Source: Solanum dulcamara
Lineage: Eukaryota > Streptophyta > Magnoliopsida > Solanales > Solanaceae
NCBI RefSeq assembly: GCF_947179165.1
Contig: NC_077242.1
Span: forward strand, 27,414,097-27,478,096
Length of the DNA: 64,000 nt
Direction: 5' to 3'
Part shown: piece by piece, positions 1 to 12,362 of the stretch
How the letters are laid out: every line of letters begins with the position of its first letter
Position numbering within the stretch: the stretch's first letter is position 1
Made by a program: the position numbers and the translations under genes
The notes under the pieces: generated by a model
The model's database searches: none
What the model was told of the DNA's origin: nothing
Seen by the model: only the letters and a program-made list of their open reading frames with translations

Positions 1-439
1 ATCAATCAAGAAACACTTTTAAATTCCTCCCAAGTACAGTATCTGCCTCTCTAGGCCTCTCACTCTTTCATTGGTCAAACTAAATTCGAGCAACACCCTT
101 CAATTGATAAGTAGCCAACTCCTCCCTCTTAACCGGGTAAATCTCCATAATCTTGTAAATGCTATCAACAAACTCTTGTGGATCCTCTTCCATTTTGGAA
201 TCCCAAAACTTTGGAGGATTCATCCTCATGAAATCACGAACCCTTGTTGCCGATGTACCCACACTTGGGTTCACGGGAGAAACCACCTCACAATTGGCTT
301 ATGCCGTCACATCTTGAGCAAGTACTTAAAAGGCCACTCGAAACTCGGCATTGGAGACTTGGTCATTCAAGGGATCATGTGGAGCTTGTTGCTCCTCTTC
401 AACCACATTCCTTCGAGCAAGGTATCTTCGTGGAGGCAT
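1..439 (-). pseudogene. Gypsy element C, gag N-terminal fragment
   Basis: This is the 5' end of a Ty3/gypsy gag gene, which encodes the capsid-type protein that packages element RNA. Reading on the minus strand, the start codon is at 437-439 and opens MPPRRYLARRNVVEEEQQ. About 36 codons later a stop (AFR-type residues followed by TAA) breaks the frame. Further on, at about 80-286, the typical gag motif [15 protein letters not shown] followed by [14 protein letters not shown] is clear. The gene runs off the left edge of the window. It is preceded on its own strand by a leader, a primer binding site and an LTR, so this is the beginning of a distinct element (C). Family membership is inferred from the gag motif also seen in element A. 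Confidence 0.75.
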
Positions 440-656
440 TTTCTGAAAATCAAAAGACCAAGCATTAGAGAAAAAGAGTTAGAGTACCACTCTACTACAC
501 GACATAAATTATGAAAGAGGTGAGATTTTTCTAAGACGCTTCATAGCCTCTTATTCATAAATGTGGCGCACTTCACACCAATGAATAAGACTCTACTCAA
601 TGCGGCATGTTTGACTCCCTAGGACACTCCTAAACCTTGTGCTCTTATAGCAAGTT
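440..656 (-). other. Leader of gypsy element C
   Basis: This is the untranslated leader between the LTR end at 657 and the gag start at 439. It contains the primer binding site next to the LTR. No other coding or structural feature is visible. Confidence 0.6.
641..652 (-). other. Primer binding site (tRNA-iMet type)
   Basis: On the minus strand this reads TGCTATAAGAGC. It matches 10 of 12 bases of the usual initiator-methionine primer site TGGTATCAGAGC. It lies five bases from the LTR end, as expected for a plant LTR retrotransposon. Confidence 0.65.
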
Positions 657-1331
657 TGTCACGACCCAAGCCTAGGGACTAGATGTGAACCAATGATCGA
701 GAACTTGAAGGATCCCAACCATGACATCTTAGCATACATCACATACATAAGGTAAAGAAACATAACAAGATAAGCGGAAGAATCCATTGAACAAGAAGTC
801 AAAGGAAAGAAAACTCCAACCAAATTCCCGTAATGGGCTTACATCAACTTGAACGTCCAAACATGCCTATATTCTAGTCTTGGTGGGGGCTTAGGACAAG
901 GTCCTAGATCACCCGAATCATAAGAGAAAGTCAAAGTATCAATATGAAAGAAAATTCAAGTCCTCGATGAATGAGGACTCACCAACTCGTTAGAACTAAG
1001 CAACTCTAGCCATGAATATGATGATCATCGTCCGCTCCTATATTATGATACAATATAGGCAAAATATGCATTAGTACATAAAAGTTACTAAGTATGTGAG
1101 GTATGCATGAACAAGTAATAGGACATGAGCAATATGACATGGGATGTATGACCAATCATAATGAGCATGAGTAAGTCTTATAAGCATTTGAAAACATATG
1201 AAAACTTATGGTCAATGCATCATAAAACTTCATAGTAAATCTCATAGCCTTGCTTTCAACTTGTGTGGGATAATACCTTTAACTGATATATTAAGACTAT
1301 GCGAGCTATAACATAGATTTTGATGTAACTC
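657..1331 (-). mobile_element. Gypsy LTR, distal part (B/C LTR, first piece)
   Basis: This is the terminal piece (R/U5 side) of an LTR. It starts TGTCACGACCC at 657, next to the primer binding site of element C. It aligns along its length with 1332 to about 1990 of the LTR of element A: shared blocks include TGTCACRACCCAA, GATGAATGAGGACTCACCAA and the ACAATATAGG / TAATGTAGG stretch. The match stops where the LTR of A begins. The rest of the LTR seems to continue at about 8091, homologous to 2057 onward. Confidence 0.65.
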
Positions 1332-3552
1332 TGTCACAACCCAACCTAGAGCCTAATTATAACACGGCGATCGAAACCCCGAAGGGCTCCAACCAAGCTT
1401 CTTGACATATCATAAGCATATATAAGGTAAACTAAATGCAGAAATAACATAGGAAGAGTCTAGAACATAATTATAGAAGAAATATAAACTCGACTACATA
1501 GACTCCATAACATAGTTCCAATAATTTGACTTTACTACATAAGAAGGGCGGGGGCTAATACATATCCCTAGCTCACCCTCAAAATGAAATATAACTAGTT
1601 TTTGAAAGAAGGCAACTCATAATTTTCCCTTGATGGATGAGGACTCACCAAGAACTTCATCAGATAAAAGCTCTACTAGCCACGTGCAGGAATGTGATCC
1701 TCAACCCCTACATTATGAGATAATGTAGGCAACAATATGCGTTAGTATGTTTGAATGTACTAAGTATGAGGGAATGACATGCAATATAAATCATAATAAG
1801 ATGCAATGATCAATCAATGTACATGATAAGGGAGAATAAGTAAAGTCATGATTAAACCTTATTAATCAAAGCATTTGAAAGACATGGTTAAAATATAAAG
1901 ATCGTAAACAATATATACATATGTGGGATAGAACCATAACCGACAATAAGACCATGCGAGACATAACATGGAATCTCGATGTCTCCCCATACAATGGAAG
2001 AAATAGCAATCTACTTGCCAAGGCAGACTCTACCCCGCTAGAGGGTCATGTACATACGCTATATGTGGATCCATTAGCTAAGCCATAAAGGCAACCTACG
2101 CTGGCATGTAGTTTAAGGGACTTGAGGCTACTACTAAGGCTTTTTGTAGGACCCCCACTTCAAAGTCGATTGGTGCTAAGTCAAATCCCACTGAATATAT
2201 AACATAGTAGTCATACTTAACATATATCATAAACTTGATAATCCATAGATCCCATTTCATAACATAATTGCAATGCGAGTATTGGCCTTTCATCATTACA
2301 AATCATACTTGCATAATTCATATCATTAGGTTCCTAGGTCACCACATAGTGCCCTAAGTCACCTTTCTTCATACTTGCATGTAATTCATAGCTTGAACAT
2401 AATTGTAATCCATGATCATAATTTGTACTTAAATTTAGATTAAAACTCATATGCATAGCTAATTTGGATAAAAACCATGAGACCACTTAAAATCATTGAA
2501 CTTCATAATTCATACTTCATAATATCATCATTGAAAATAGCTTCATGTAGGGGCATTTGTAATTAAAATTAAAATCATGCAATTCATGTAGAAACATACT
2601 TATAATGATCATTTATAATGATTAAAAGCATAATTAAAATAGCCCAATGCAATGCATAACACTAGGGTTACCAACCCAATTAAAATTCATGAAATTTTGG
2701 ATGAAAACCTTAGAATTCCATGGGTAAAAGGAAATCATGGATCAATCTCCACATACCTTGATTAAATTGGAACTTGGAATTGAAAAACAAAGACTTGTTC
2801 TTGAAAAAACCCTAGCCAAACTTGATGAAAAAGATGAACTCTTGAAGTAATCCTAGAGAGAGAAGTCTTAAAGTTGATTGGGAGTTAATGAGGGCAAAGA
2901 ATAGGTTTAGGAGTATTTAGTATAATTTCATAATGAATCTAGTCCTAAAAATGTACACATTCATTAATGAAAGAATAGGGAAATGATCGGATTACCCTTC
3001 ATTTAACTAAAACTGGGAATCACCACGGAGGACCCATCAGGATCCGTGATGCTCATCAAGGCCTGTGGTGGTGTTTGTGATGTTATACTTGGAATTGAAG
3101 TCCAGCAAGTTACAGAGAAGAGTTTCAGGACCTCCTCAACGGAGACCATCACGGTCCATGGAGGACAACATGGTTCGTGAAGCATGGGCGTAGTTCAAGG
3201 CCTGCAGGTTGGTCTGCAGCAATGACTACCACTTAACCCACCATGGTCTGTGAAGAGCTACACGACCCGTGGTGGTGAGGCGTGGTCTTATCCTTGGAAT
3301 CATTTGCTGAGTTCTTAGGAGAGGGGTCACCACAAAAGGCATCAAGGCCCGTAGTGCTCACCCCGGTCTGTGATCCCTTCCTGCAGGCCTGAGTTTCTGA
3401 ACCACTACCATAGTGGCTCAAAACGAGGCATGGTGTGGACCACGTCCTGTGATGGACTTCCGTGGTCATCACCTAGTGCCAAAAATTGCAGGTTTTAGAA
3501 ATCTCATATTTTGATCCTTATTTTCCAACTTTCCAAATTATGAGGTCTTATA
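1332..3552 (-). repeat. 3' LTR of gypsy element A
   Basis: This LTR of about 2.2 kb runs from TGTCACAACCC at 1332 to the polypurine side near 3552. The right boundary is set by the GAGGGAGATAT-like purine tract on the minus strand just beyond it. The two ends and middle align with the B/C LTR pieces (657-1331 and 8091-9590). The segment at about 3015-3470 does not: it carries a family-specific array of short CACGGTCCATGG-like motifs (see findings). ORFs of 60 to 79 codons inside it are compositional. Confidence 0.7.
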
Positions 3553-3568
3553 ATATCTCCCTCTTGGA
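3553..3568 (-). other. Polypurine tract of element A
   Basis: The minus strand reads AAGAGGGAGATAT next to the LTR start. This is the position and composition expected for the plus-strand primer of a gypsy element. The equivalent site beside the B LTR is at 9591-9605. Confidence 0.5.
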
Positions 3569-3828
3569 AATATTCATCCTTGAATGGGACTCAATCTAGA
3601 ACGAATGGAATAGGAAAGGAATATAACAGGCCAACATGAATGCAAAACATCTCGATAAAGCATAAAACATGAAATCTTTAATCTTAAGCAAAAACATAAC
3701 TTTAAAACTAATTTTATGAACATGATACATATAAATCCATGAATACAAATGAAACACATGATTTGGGCTGGTAGGATCATGAAGGAGCTAAGTACCTCAA
3801 TAGGCATGAAAGGAAATATGTGAGGATA

Positions 3829-5300
3829 TCAGAACATCATATCGGCTTCGGTCTCCCATATAGCAACCTCAACCTCTTGATTCCTCCATAACACTTTAAC
3901 TGAAGCTATTTCTTTGTTTCTCAACTTAGTAACTTCCCGATCTAAGATCTCAAATGGAGCCTCTTCATAAGAAAGACTCTCCTTAACCTCAATGTTGTTT
4001 AATAGCACAATGAAGCTAGGATCACCAATAAACTTCCTCAATAATGACATATGAAACATCGGATACTCCGATGCCAAATCAGAAGGCAAATCCAACTCAT
4101 AAGTCGATTTACTAATTCTCCTCATAATCTGATATGGGCCAACATAGCGGTGACTTAGCTTCCCTTTCTTACTAAAACACATAACACGCTTCATGGATGA
4201 TTTTAAGTAAACCCAATCATTAACTTCAATTTAAGTTCCCTTCTCCTCACATCTGAATAGGACTTTTGTTGGCTTTGGGCCATTTTCAATCTTTCTCTAA
4301 TGAGTCTAACATTCTCCATAGCCTCAAATATCAACTCGAGTCCTATCATAACAAATCCACCTACCACAGACCAACTGATAGGGGATCTACACCACCTACC
4401 GTACAAAGTTTCAAATGGATCCATCTCAATACTAGAGTGATAACTATTACTATAGGCAAACTCTATTAATGGAAAATGATCATCCCAATTTCCTTTATAA
4501 TCCATGACACATGCTCTCAACATATCCTCTAATGTCTGAATGGTACGTTCCTCTTTACCATCAATTTGTGGTGGAAAGTTGTATTAAGTTTCACTTGGGT
4601 ACCGAGACCTTTTTGGAAAGATCTCTAAAACTAAGATGTAAACTGAGTACCTCGATCCAAAATGATGGACAATGAAAAACCATGAATTCACGAAATCTCA
4701 AATATGCAATCTTACATAGTCCTCAGCTGAGTATGAAGTCTTAATTGGGAGAAAATGAGCCGACTTAGTCATTCGGTCAACAATCATCCAAATAGAGTCG
4801 TGTTTCCTACGAGTACGAGGCAAACCCATAACGAAGTCCATATTCAAGGTTTCCCACTTCCAAGTAGGAATCTTAATGTCTTAAGCCAAACCGCCTAGTT
4901 TTTGATGCTCAACTTTCACTTGTTGACAATTGGGACACTTAGCCATAAATTCTATAATATCCTTCTTCATGCCATTCCACCCATACATTTCCCTCAAATC
5001 TCGATACATCTTCACAAAACTAGGATAAATAGAATACTGCAAACTATGAGCTTCGGACAATATCATTTGTTTCAAGCCATTAACATTTAGCACACACAAT
5101 TGGACTTGATATCTCAAAATATCATCTCTCCTTTGGGAGAAAGCCTTAATGGCTTTTTCAGCAACCGCCTTCTTCAATTCAACTAAAATGGGACCACTAT
5201 TTTGTTTTGGCTTTACTTCCGCCACAAGATATGATTCATAACCATTTTTCACAATAACACCCCTATATAGGGAATCAACCAATTGAACACCCAAACAGGC
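3829..5300 (-). pseudogene. Gypsy A integrase, broken
   Basis: This is the remnant of the integrase region, which would join element cDNA to the genome. In element order the N-terminal zinc-binding region keeps EAHSLQYS and CPNCQQVK (about 5070-4900). The core is interrupted at 4880-4525. The piece at 4523-4203 keeps DDHFPLIEFAYSNSYHSSI and ETLYGRWCRSPI. The C-terminal piece at 4194-3829 keeps KLSHRYVGPYQI and YPMFHMSLLRKF, followed by a chromodomain-like ending (VLWRNQEVEVAIWETEADM). Several stops and shifts make it non-functional. Confidence 0.75.
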
Positions 5301-6483
5301 TAACCTATGTATATCCCGGACTAGCTCTTTCTTTTCATCCTCAATACAAGCAACACTATTCATAGACAACCTACTAAGAGCATCGGCAAGCATATTTTCC
5401 TTACCCAAATTGTATAACAAACTCATGCCATAATTCTTCAACATTTCAATCCATCTTCTTTGTCGAAGATTCCTTTTGGTGAACACATATTGCAAGCTCT
5501 TGTGATCGGTGAAAACATCTACATGGACACCATAAACATAGTATCTCCACAAATTCAAAGAAAATTTTCATTAGCACACAACCAAGACCAATACGTGAAG
5601 TATCACAATACACAACAAACCTATCAGACCCTTCCGATAAAGTCAACACCGGAGCAGAGGTAAGCCTATTCTTCAACTCTTGGAAGCTTTTCTCATATGC
5701 CTCAGACCATTAGAACTTCACTTTCTTTTTAGTCAAAGAAGTTAAGGGCAATGCAATGGAAGAAAAACCTTCCATGAACCATCTATAATAACCGGATAAG
5801 CCCAAGAAACTCCAAATATCAGAAGGACTCAATGGTCTAGGCCAATTCTTAATCTCCTCAGTCTTCCTTGGATCAACCATAATTTCTTCTCCGGAAACAA
5901 TATGACCAAGAAAAACAACTGACCTTAGCCAAAAATCACATTTGCTAAACTTCGCATACAAATGGTTGTCCTTGAGAATTTTCAACACAGTCCTCAAATG
6001 ATCGGCATGTTCTTCCTTATTCCATGAGTAAATCAAAATATCATCAATAAAGATGATCAAAAACATATCCAAATATTTCTTAAACACCCTGTTTATCAAA
6101 TCCATAAAAGCCGTAGAGGTACTCGTTAGTCCAAAAGACATAAACAAAAATTCAAAGTGACCATACCAAGTTTTAAAAGACATTTTCACAATGTCACATT
6201 CCCTTACTCGGAGTTGATGATAACCTGATTGAAGATCAATCTTTGAAAAGTAAATCTCCCCTTACAATTGGTAAAATAAATCATCTATCCTCAGAATTGG
6301 ATACTTGTTATTTACGGTGACCTTATTTAATTGTCGGTAATCTATATACATTCGGAGTGACCCATCTTTCTTCCTAATGAACAACATGGGAGCACCCCAA
6401 GGTAAAATGTTTATTCTTATGAAACCCTTATCCAACAAATCCTTCAATTGCTCTTTCAACTCTTTAAGTTCTGACGGATCCAT
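5301..6483 (-). pseudogene. Gypsy A reverse transcriptase and RNase H, broken
   Basis: The RT starts in the piece at 6483-6262 ([20 protein letters not shown], then the fingers motif [17 protein letters not shown]). It continues at 6189-5710, where the catalytic motif FIDDILIYS is intact (about 6035-6061). The RNase H follows with FVVYCDTSRIGLGCVLM (about 5610-5560) and, in a shifted frame, VHVDVFTDHKSLQYVFT (about 5530-5480). At least two frame breaks (near 6260-6190 and 5570) destroy the polyprotein. In an intact element this enzyme copies the RNA into DNA and removes the template. Confidence 0.8.
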
Positions 6484-6823
6484 ATGGTAAGGAGGAATAG
6501 AGAAAGGTTATATATCGTGTAGGAGATCAATACCAAAGTCTAATTCCCTTTCAGAAGGAATACCTGGAAGATCTTCGGGGAAAACTTTTAAAAACTCATT
6601 AATAACTGAAACTGACTCAAGAGTAGGACCACGAAGTTAATATCTCTAACCCAAACTAGATGGTAGATACAACCCTTGGAAATCATTTTTCAGGCCTTAA
6701 GAAATAAAATGATCAATCCTTAACCACCGAGTCATCACCCTTCTATTCAATACTAGGCTCATTAGGAAATTGAAATTTGATACTGTGGGTTCTACAATTG
6801 ATGGATGCATAAGAGGCATGTAA

Positions 6824-7120
6824 CTAATCCATACCAAGAATAATGTCAAAATCGGTCATGTTTAGTTCAACAACATCACAAGGGATTACTTTATGTAAAA
6901 TCGACATGGGACAATTTCTATAGACTCTTTTAGCGATAACCAACTCACCTATGGGAGTATAAATGGAAAAAGGCTCTATCAATATTTCAGGGCTTACATC
7001 AAACCTCATAGCCACATAAGGAGTAACAACAAATAAATTTGCCCCTGGATCAAGCAAGGCATAAACATCATAGTGAAAGACCCGTATCATACTGGTAACA
7101 GCATTGGGATTCCCCTCCAA
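6824..7120 (-). pseudogene. Gypsy A aspartic protease
   Basis: This region encodes the element's aspartic protease, which cuts the Gag-Pol polyprotein. The active-site segment reads ALLDPGANLFVVTP, against the family's usual DPGAT(L)S, and the domain ends with DFDIILGMD. No stop lies between 7120 and 6824, but the frame is not joined to gag or RT. It sits between the gag zinc knuckle (about 7250-7330) and the RT (6483), the canonical gypsy order. Confidence 0.75.
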
Positions 7121-7159
7121 CTCTTGCCTACCATAAATAGCATAAATCGGTTATTGCAT

Positions 7160-8090
7160 TGGCCACCCTTAGGTTGAGCTTGGTCACCTTGTGGAACTTG
7201 GCCTCCTTGAGAAACTTAGACTTGAGGACGACCTTCTCTACCCTTGTTAGTAACATGAGGGCACTCAGATTACCTATGGCCTATTTATCCACATCTAAAT
7301 CAAGCACCCGTTCCCACCAAACATCTCCCTCCATGATTCTTCCCTCATTTTGCACACTTTAGAAATGAAGTGCTACTAGAATTTACACCTTCTCCTTGAG
7401 CCTTAAGGTATGGCAATCTGAGAATGGCTACTACCACCACTGAACCTAGCATTTGAGAACCCACATTCACACCGGGCTCTCTTGGAATATCTCATTCTTA
7501 TCTCTTTGAGTCTATCTCACTCAATTTTCTTGGCAAAAGTCATGAGCCAAGATATGTCTATTTCCTTAATAAGTATGGTGGTATGGCACTCCTTAGCAAT
7601 GATACCCTCGATATGAATTGACTCATTATGACATGTGGATTGGCAACCAATGAATGAGTATACTTGGATAGCTTGGTGAAATTGAGGGCATAATCCCTCA
7701 TTCCCATGTTGCCTTGTCAAAATTTAATGAACTCCAACACCTTGGCTTCTATTAGCTCAAGAGGAAAAAAGCGATGAAGGAAAGCAAGTTTGAAGGCTTC
7801 CCATTCAATAGGTCCTTCATCCAAACCTCTATCTTCCATTGAGTATACCAAACTTAAGAAACACTTTTGAGTTAGTAAGATGCCAACTCCGCTTTCTCTT
7901 CTAAAGTCACCCCCATAATACTCACTATCTTGTATACCTTATTGATAAACTCTTGGGGATCCTCATCAACCATTGAACTATGGAACTCTGAAGGTTTCAT
8001 CCTTGCAAAGTCCCTCACCCTAGAAGTCAGAGTAGGAACATTAGGAGAGGATACTTGCCTAGGTAAACCCTGTGAGAACAACTTTAACTT
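7160..8090 (-). pseudogene. Gypsy A gag, 5'-truncated and broken
   Basis: This gag remnant has the capsid motif SRVRDFARMKPSEF followed by DEDPQEFINKVYKI (about 8020-7920). A later piece (7720-7517) contains ISWLMTFAKKIE, and a CCHC zinc knuckle with stops reads CFRCG*IGHR*SECP (about 7300-7255). The N-terminal part and leader are missing; at about 8090 the sequence switches to LTR. Zinc knuckle gag proteins bind the element's RNA. Confidence 0.7.
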
Positions 8091-9590
8091 TGTGAGCTAT
8101 ATGTGGATCCACTAGCTAAGCCATGAAGGCAGCCTACGGGGGCGACGTAGTTTAGGACTTTAGGTTGCTACTAGGATTCTCTAGGGTAACTAACTACGTT
8201 ACCAGACCAAACCCCTCTTATAAATTCTCTCGGTGCTTAGTCAATATCCGAATGGAATTCATTAAAACATGATCATAAAAATTATAAGAAAAGATAGTAA
8301 CTATCTATCAATCCATCTTTATAAAACATAATAAGCGTAGCTCATTAACTTTAGTGATTTATAGGAATCCATAACTTTGATGAGAATTGTCCTTATCACC
8401 ATCTAAAGATGATTGTGTGAGAATAGTCCTTACATAAAACTTTCTTGGATCATAATTGATAATCATCATAACTTTCATCATTAAATCATAATCTCGACTT
8501 TATTCATAAAAACTTGCTTTGATTATCATTGAATTCATAATCAAACTCATAGAAATCATCTTTAAACTTCATAAACATGATTAAAATAGCTCTATGCATG
8601 GGCATTCATAATTCAACTTGAAATCACGTAATTCATATAGAAACATGCATGTAATGATCTTTGATAAAATTTAAAAATAAAATTAAAACAGCCCAATGCA
8701 ATTCATCAAAACTAGGGTTTAATAGGTAAATTAAAAATTGAAGAAAACTTTGAGGAAACCTTGGGACTCTATGGGTAAAATGAACATGTGGATCAATCCC
8801 CACATACCTTGAAGAAATCAACCTAAATTTGAAGAACAATTTAATTGTTTTTGAAAACCTAGCTTGAAATTTAGAGAAGAGCTTGAGAGGATTTATGATC
8901 TTGCCTTAGAGAAATTTGAAGAATGATTTAGAATAGATGGAATTTTGAAGGGTGGGGTAGTTATAGGCTTGAACTTAGCCATAATTATGTCTAGATACAT
9001 TGAATCAAACTTTGGGAAAAGACAAGATTGCCCTTTTATTAAATTCAGATTTTAAACCTATGACTAGGGTTCTATGAGTCGTCCTTAAGTCTACAACTCG
9101 TAGACTTGAGTCATCGTACAAGTTTCTGAGAGGATCTTGATTTTAGGGTCTCTGATCTTTTCCTATGAGTCAAGTCTACGACTAGTAAAAAAGTACTACG
9201 AGTCGTAAACATCACTCATCCTGTAGGTCCTAGAAACTTGCAAATTAAGAGCCTCAGAAGTTGCATCTACAAGTCATAAATACGAATCATCATTATGATG
9301 ACAAACCATCAACTTCACTCATCCTGCAGGTTTGAAAACCTGCAAGTTTAAAGGTTCTCTGAAGTTTCATCACGACTCGTTATTATGAGTCGTCAACACA
9401 TCTATGACTCTTCATGTGGAGTCATAGGGTCTCTCCTGAATTTGGTCCTAGATAAGTTCTTAGGATTCACTCTACGACTCGTCCCTACGAGTTGTACAAG
9501 GGACTACGAGTCGTAGAGTGACTCAACAACTTGAGGATAGGCCATACTTTGAGACATTCTCTTTGCTTCCAACTTTTCAACTTTTTTACA
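8091..9590 (-). repeat. Gypsy LTR, proximal part (3' LTR of B, probably continuing at 657-1331)
   Basis: This piece aligns with 2057-3552 of the A LTR, beginning at the shared block ATATGTGGATCCAYTAGCTAA. It ends in TTACA at 9590, directly before a polypurine-type tract (minus strand GGAGGGGATAT). Directly upstream on its own strand is the integrase end of B, so this is the 3' LTR of B. In the middle (about 9060-9530) it carries its own array of TACGAGTCGTAG-like motifs instead of the array seen in A. No coding sequence is visible. Confidence 0.7.
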
Positions 9591-9910
9591 ATATCCCCTC
9601 CTTGGAATATTCGTCCTCGAATGAGATTCAACTAGCTTTGGAAAGACATGGATAGAGGACTAGCAACCCAACATGAATAAAATGATACCTTAGAATGCAT
9701 CGAACATGAAAATTTCAAACTTAACATAAAAACATGGCTTAAAATCAACTTTTATAAACATGCATGCATATAAATGATATTGGAGGAACTGAATACGTAA
9801 GAGTTAAATCAAATTGAATAAGAAAAACTTACTACTTTAGGATTGAGTAGAGGAAAAGAGATACAAGCATCATTTAATCATGTCCGCCTCCGCTTCCCAA
9901 GTAGCACTCT
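9591..9910 (-). other. 3' untranslated end and polypurine tract of gypsy B
   Basis: This is the short region between the integrase end and the LTR of B. The polypurine tract lies at 9591-9605, and the adjacent TCCTTGGAATATTCGTCCTC block is shared with element A (TCTTGGAAATATTCATCC at about 3563). Nothing else is visible. Confidence 0.55.
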
Positions 9911-10190
9911 CTACTTATTGATTTCTCCACAATACTTTGATGGACATGACCTCTTGTTTCTTAGCTTCTTCACTTGCCGGTCTAAGATTTCCACTGTAAC
10001 CTCCTTATAAGTCAACTTCTCTTCAATACTCTCATCTTCCAATGGTACAATGGAATTTAGATCACCCGCGTACTTTCTCAACATAGATAAATGAAACACC
10101 GGGTAAACCATAAGTAACTCAAATGGAAAATCTAACTCATAAGCCACCTTGCCAATACGCCTCAATATCTTATAAGGTCCAATTTCAAAG
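9911..10190 (-). pseudogene. Gypsy B integrase C-terminal fragment
   Basis: The translated minus strand keeps the conserved end of a Tekay-like integrase: IGPYKILRRIGKVAYELDFP, then YPVFHLSMLRKY and the ILDRQVKKLRNK ending. It matches the A piece at 4194-3829 motif by motif. Upstream it is cut at about 10190, where sequence homologous to the LTR of D begins (TTAATCAGAYARGT). The rest of B is not in the window. Confidence 0.75.
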
Positions 10191-12283
10191 TTAATCAGAC
10201 AAGTCAAGTATCTCAGATATCAATATAATGCAATGCAATATGATGATGTAATGATATGGTGGTACAATGGAATCTATGTTGTCGCACAACCTGTCGTATA
10301 CACCTGTCGTGCTAAGGCTTCTAGATAAGGACTCATGGAGGGGTCGCAGTCCATATACTGTATCATATATTGAAATCTCATCAACTTGCCACCTAGCTCG
10401 TGGTCAAGGATTAATAAGCATTTTCTTTCTCAAAAAGACTTTCATAATTCTCCATTTCCCAAGATCAATGTTGTAATGAATGAGGATAAATGCATCATAA
10501 TACAAATGAAACGAAAGCAATATTCTACTCGACATGTATACACTAGGTTCAAGTTCTCGAAACTCACCCTAAGCATGATATTCACCCTCAATAGATAGCA
10601 ATGGGAAGGAATTTTTTACTAAAATGAATGTTCACCCTCTTTTAGATACAACTCAGTACTCAATCATACTCAAATACCTCAACTCAACCCCTCAGGAGGG
10701 CATTTCAAGTTAAATAACCTCCTTGCACCTCTAAAATACTTAAGTCATGAATTACACATTCCCAATACAGGTAAGATAGAAAATAAGCCCCACAGGGGCT
10801 ACGCTACACAAATAAGCACCCACACGGGCATCACAAGTAATTAAACAGTCCCAATCTACACTACAACCCCATCCCAAAGTTTATAACATAGTATTAACTA
10901 ATTACTCCAACTAAGTCTCAAGAAGGATAGCCAAACATACCTCAATTGCCAAAACCGCGCTCGAACACTTCTACTGGATGATCAACCCTCAAATTCAATA
11001 TCCGAATTGACAACCAACTATCAAGAATGAAACATACATGTTACAAGGATTCTGATGGCACCCATATTGATAGGTTTCAAAACTGTGGTAAAATAGTCTA
11101 AAAATTAATTAATTTCGAAAATGGGTGAATCTGGAATTTTATTACAAAATTACATTCTACTAGTAATGAGGAACTCATAGTTGAAAAATTCATAAAAATA
11201 GAGTAGAAATCGAATTAGAAATCACCATTCTTTTAAATTCGGGTTAGGGAAGAAGCAAAGAAATTGGGGTTTGAAACTAAAAATTAGGAGTTGAAATCAC
11301 TACATAATTAATGACAATGGAAGGTTTTAGGAGAAAATTTACTTACCCAATAATTTTCCTCGAAAACCTCATCTCAAATAACCTCCCCAAGCTCCAAAAA
11401 CTCAACAATGGAGGAAATGGGGTTTTCCCGAATTAACACTATTCTCACAACATTTAACTCTTCGCGATTGCGAGCCCCTAACTTTCACAGTAGCGAAGTG
11501 TACTGGACAGAAAGACCCATTGCGATTTCGGATCCCACCCTCGCGATTGCAAACAACACTAAACCAATACCTCGTGATCGTGTGACCTAGGATAGCAATT
11601 GCGATGCGTTAAGTGATCTACACCAGAAACCAGCAAAAACCCAAACTCAAAGTCTCCAATCGGACCCTCGGGATTAGGTCAGAGTCCCGTACACACAAAC
11701 CATATATGCACTCCAACTAAATTTAACGTTCTGGACTCAATTAAAATATTGAAATTCGAATTCAAGGTCTCCTTAACCCAGAACTCAATTAGTCGCAACT
11801 AAACTAACTTGATCCTCAAAAAGATCAAAATGCCCTCGGAACTTTTGAATATAACGCAGCCTCTCTTAGGCCTAAAATCACCCATTGAAACCAATGAAAT
11901 TATCATAAATCCTATCCGAGTCTCCGAAGCTTAATTGCTGACCAACATCAAGCTTGGCTCATTTAAAACCAAATTATCAACTTAAGACCTCAAATCCACG
12001 TATCAACCCCATATCTAATTTTGACGACTCTCGTAAACCAATTTCCATATTTCAGAACTGATGAAATTGAGAGAATTCTATTTCGAGACTCAAAACTCCA
12101 ACAGGCATCAAAACTCGCTTTTAGAACCACTTAAAACTCAAAAACTTGCACAATTCACAATCTAATAAAGACTCAAACAAATTCAACTACACAAATTGAT
12201 CAAATATCACTTGGGGACACTAATAAGAGGGGTAAATGGTAATTTCTCAAGAATTTCAAAAAATGACCCTCAAAGTCATTATA
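10190..12283 (-). repeat. 3' LTR of gypsy D (terminal part missing)
   Basis: This segment is homologous to about 15345-16894 of the right LTR, with one extra stretch in the middle. It ends at a CATTATA boundary followed by the motif ATATCCACCACTAAAAATG, whose relative in element H also follows the LTR. About 540 bases equivalent to 14789-15345 are missing, replaced by the B integrase. The middle (about 11458-11605) carries TTCGCGATTGCGAG-like motifs. Confidence 0.7.
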
Positions 12284-12362
12284 ATATCCACCACTAAAAA
12301 TGATGTTTGTCCTCGAACATAAGCTATGGGGAAGTACCTAGAGTCTCAAAAAGATGAGGGTA

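Larger units (their letters stand above)
1332..8090 (-). mobile_element. Gypsy element A (Tekay/Del-like, 5'-truncated)
   Basis: This is a decayed Ty3/gypsy retrotransposon on the minus strand. In element order it carries a gag remnant (8090-7160), protease (7120-6824), RT (6483-5710), RNase H (5676 to about 5400), integrase (about 5300-3829), a polypurine tract near 3553-3567 and a 3' LTR (1332-3552). The 5' LTR, primer site and gag N-terminus are missing; gag-like sequence meets LTR-like sequence at about 8090. Frameshifts and stops split every domain. The possible flanking bases AACTC (1327-1331) and AACTT (8086-8090) could be a degraded target duplication, but with a truncated 5' end this is weak. 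Confidence 0.75.

Noticed and set aside
3003..3472. Minus-strand frames of 60 and 79 codons in the A LTR
   Set aside because: They fall in the motif array of the LTR and overlap no known domain.
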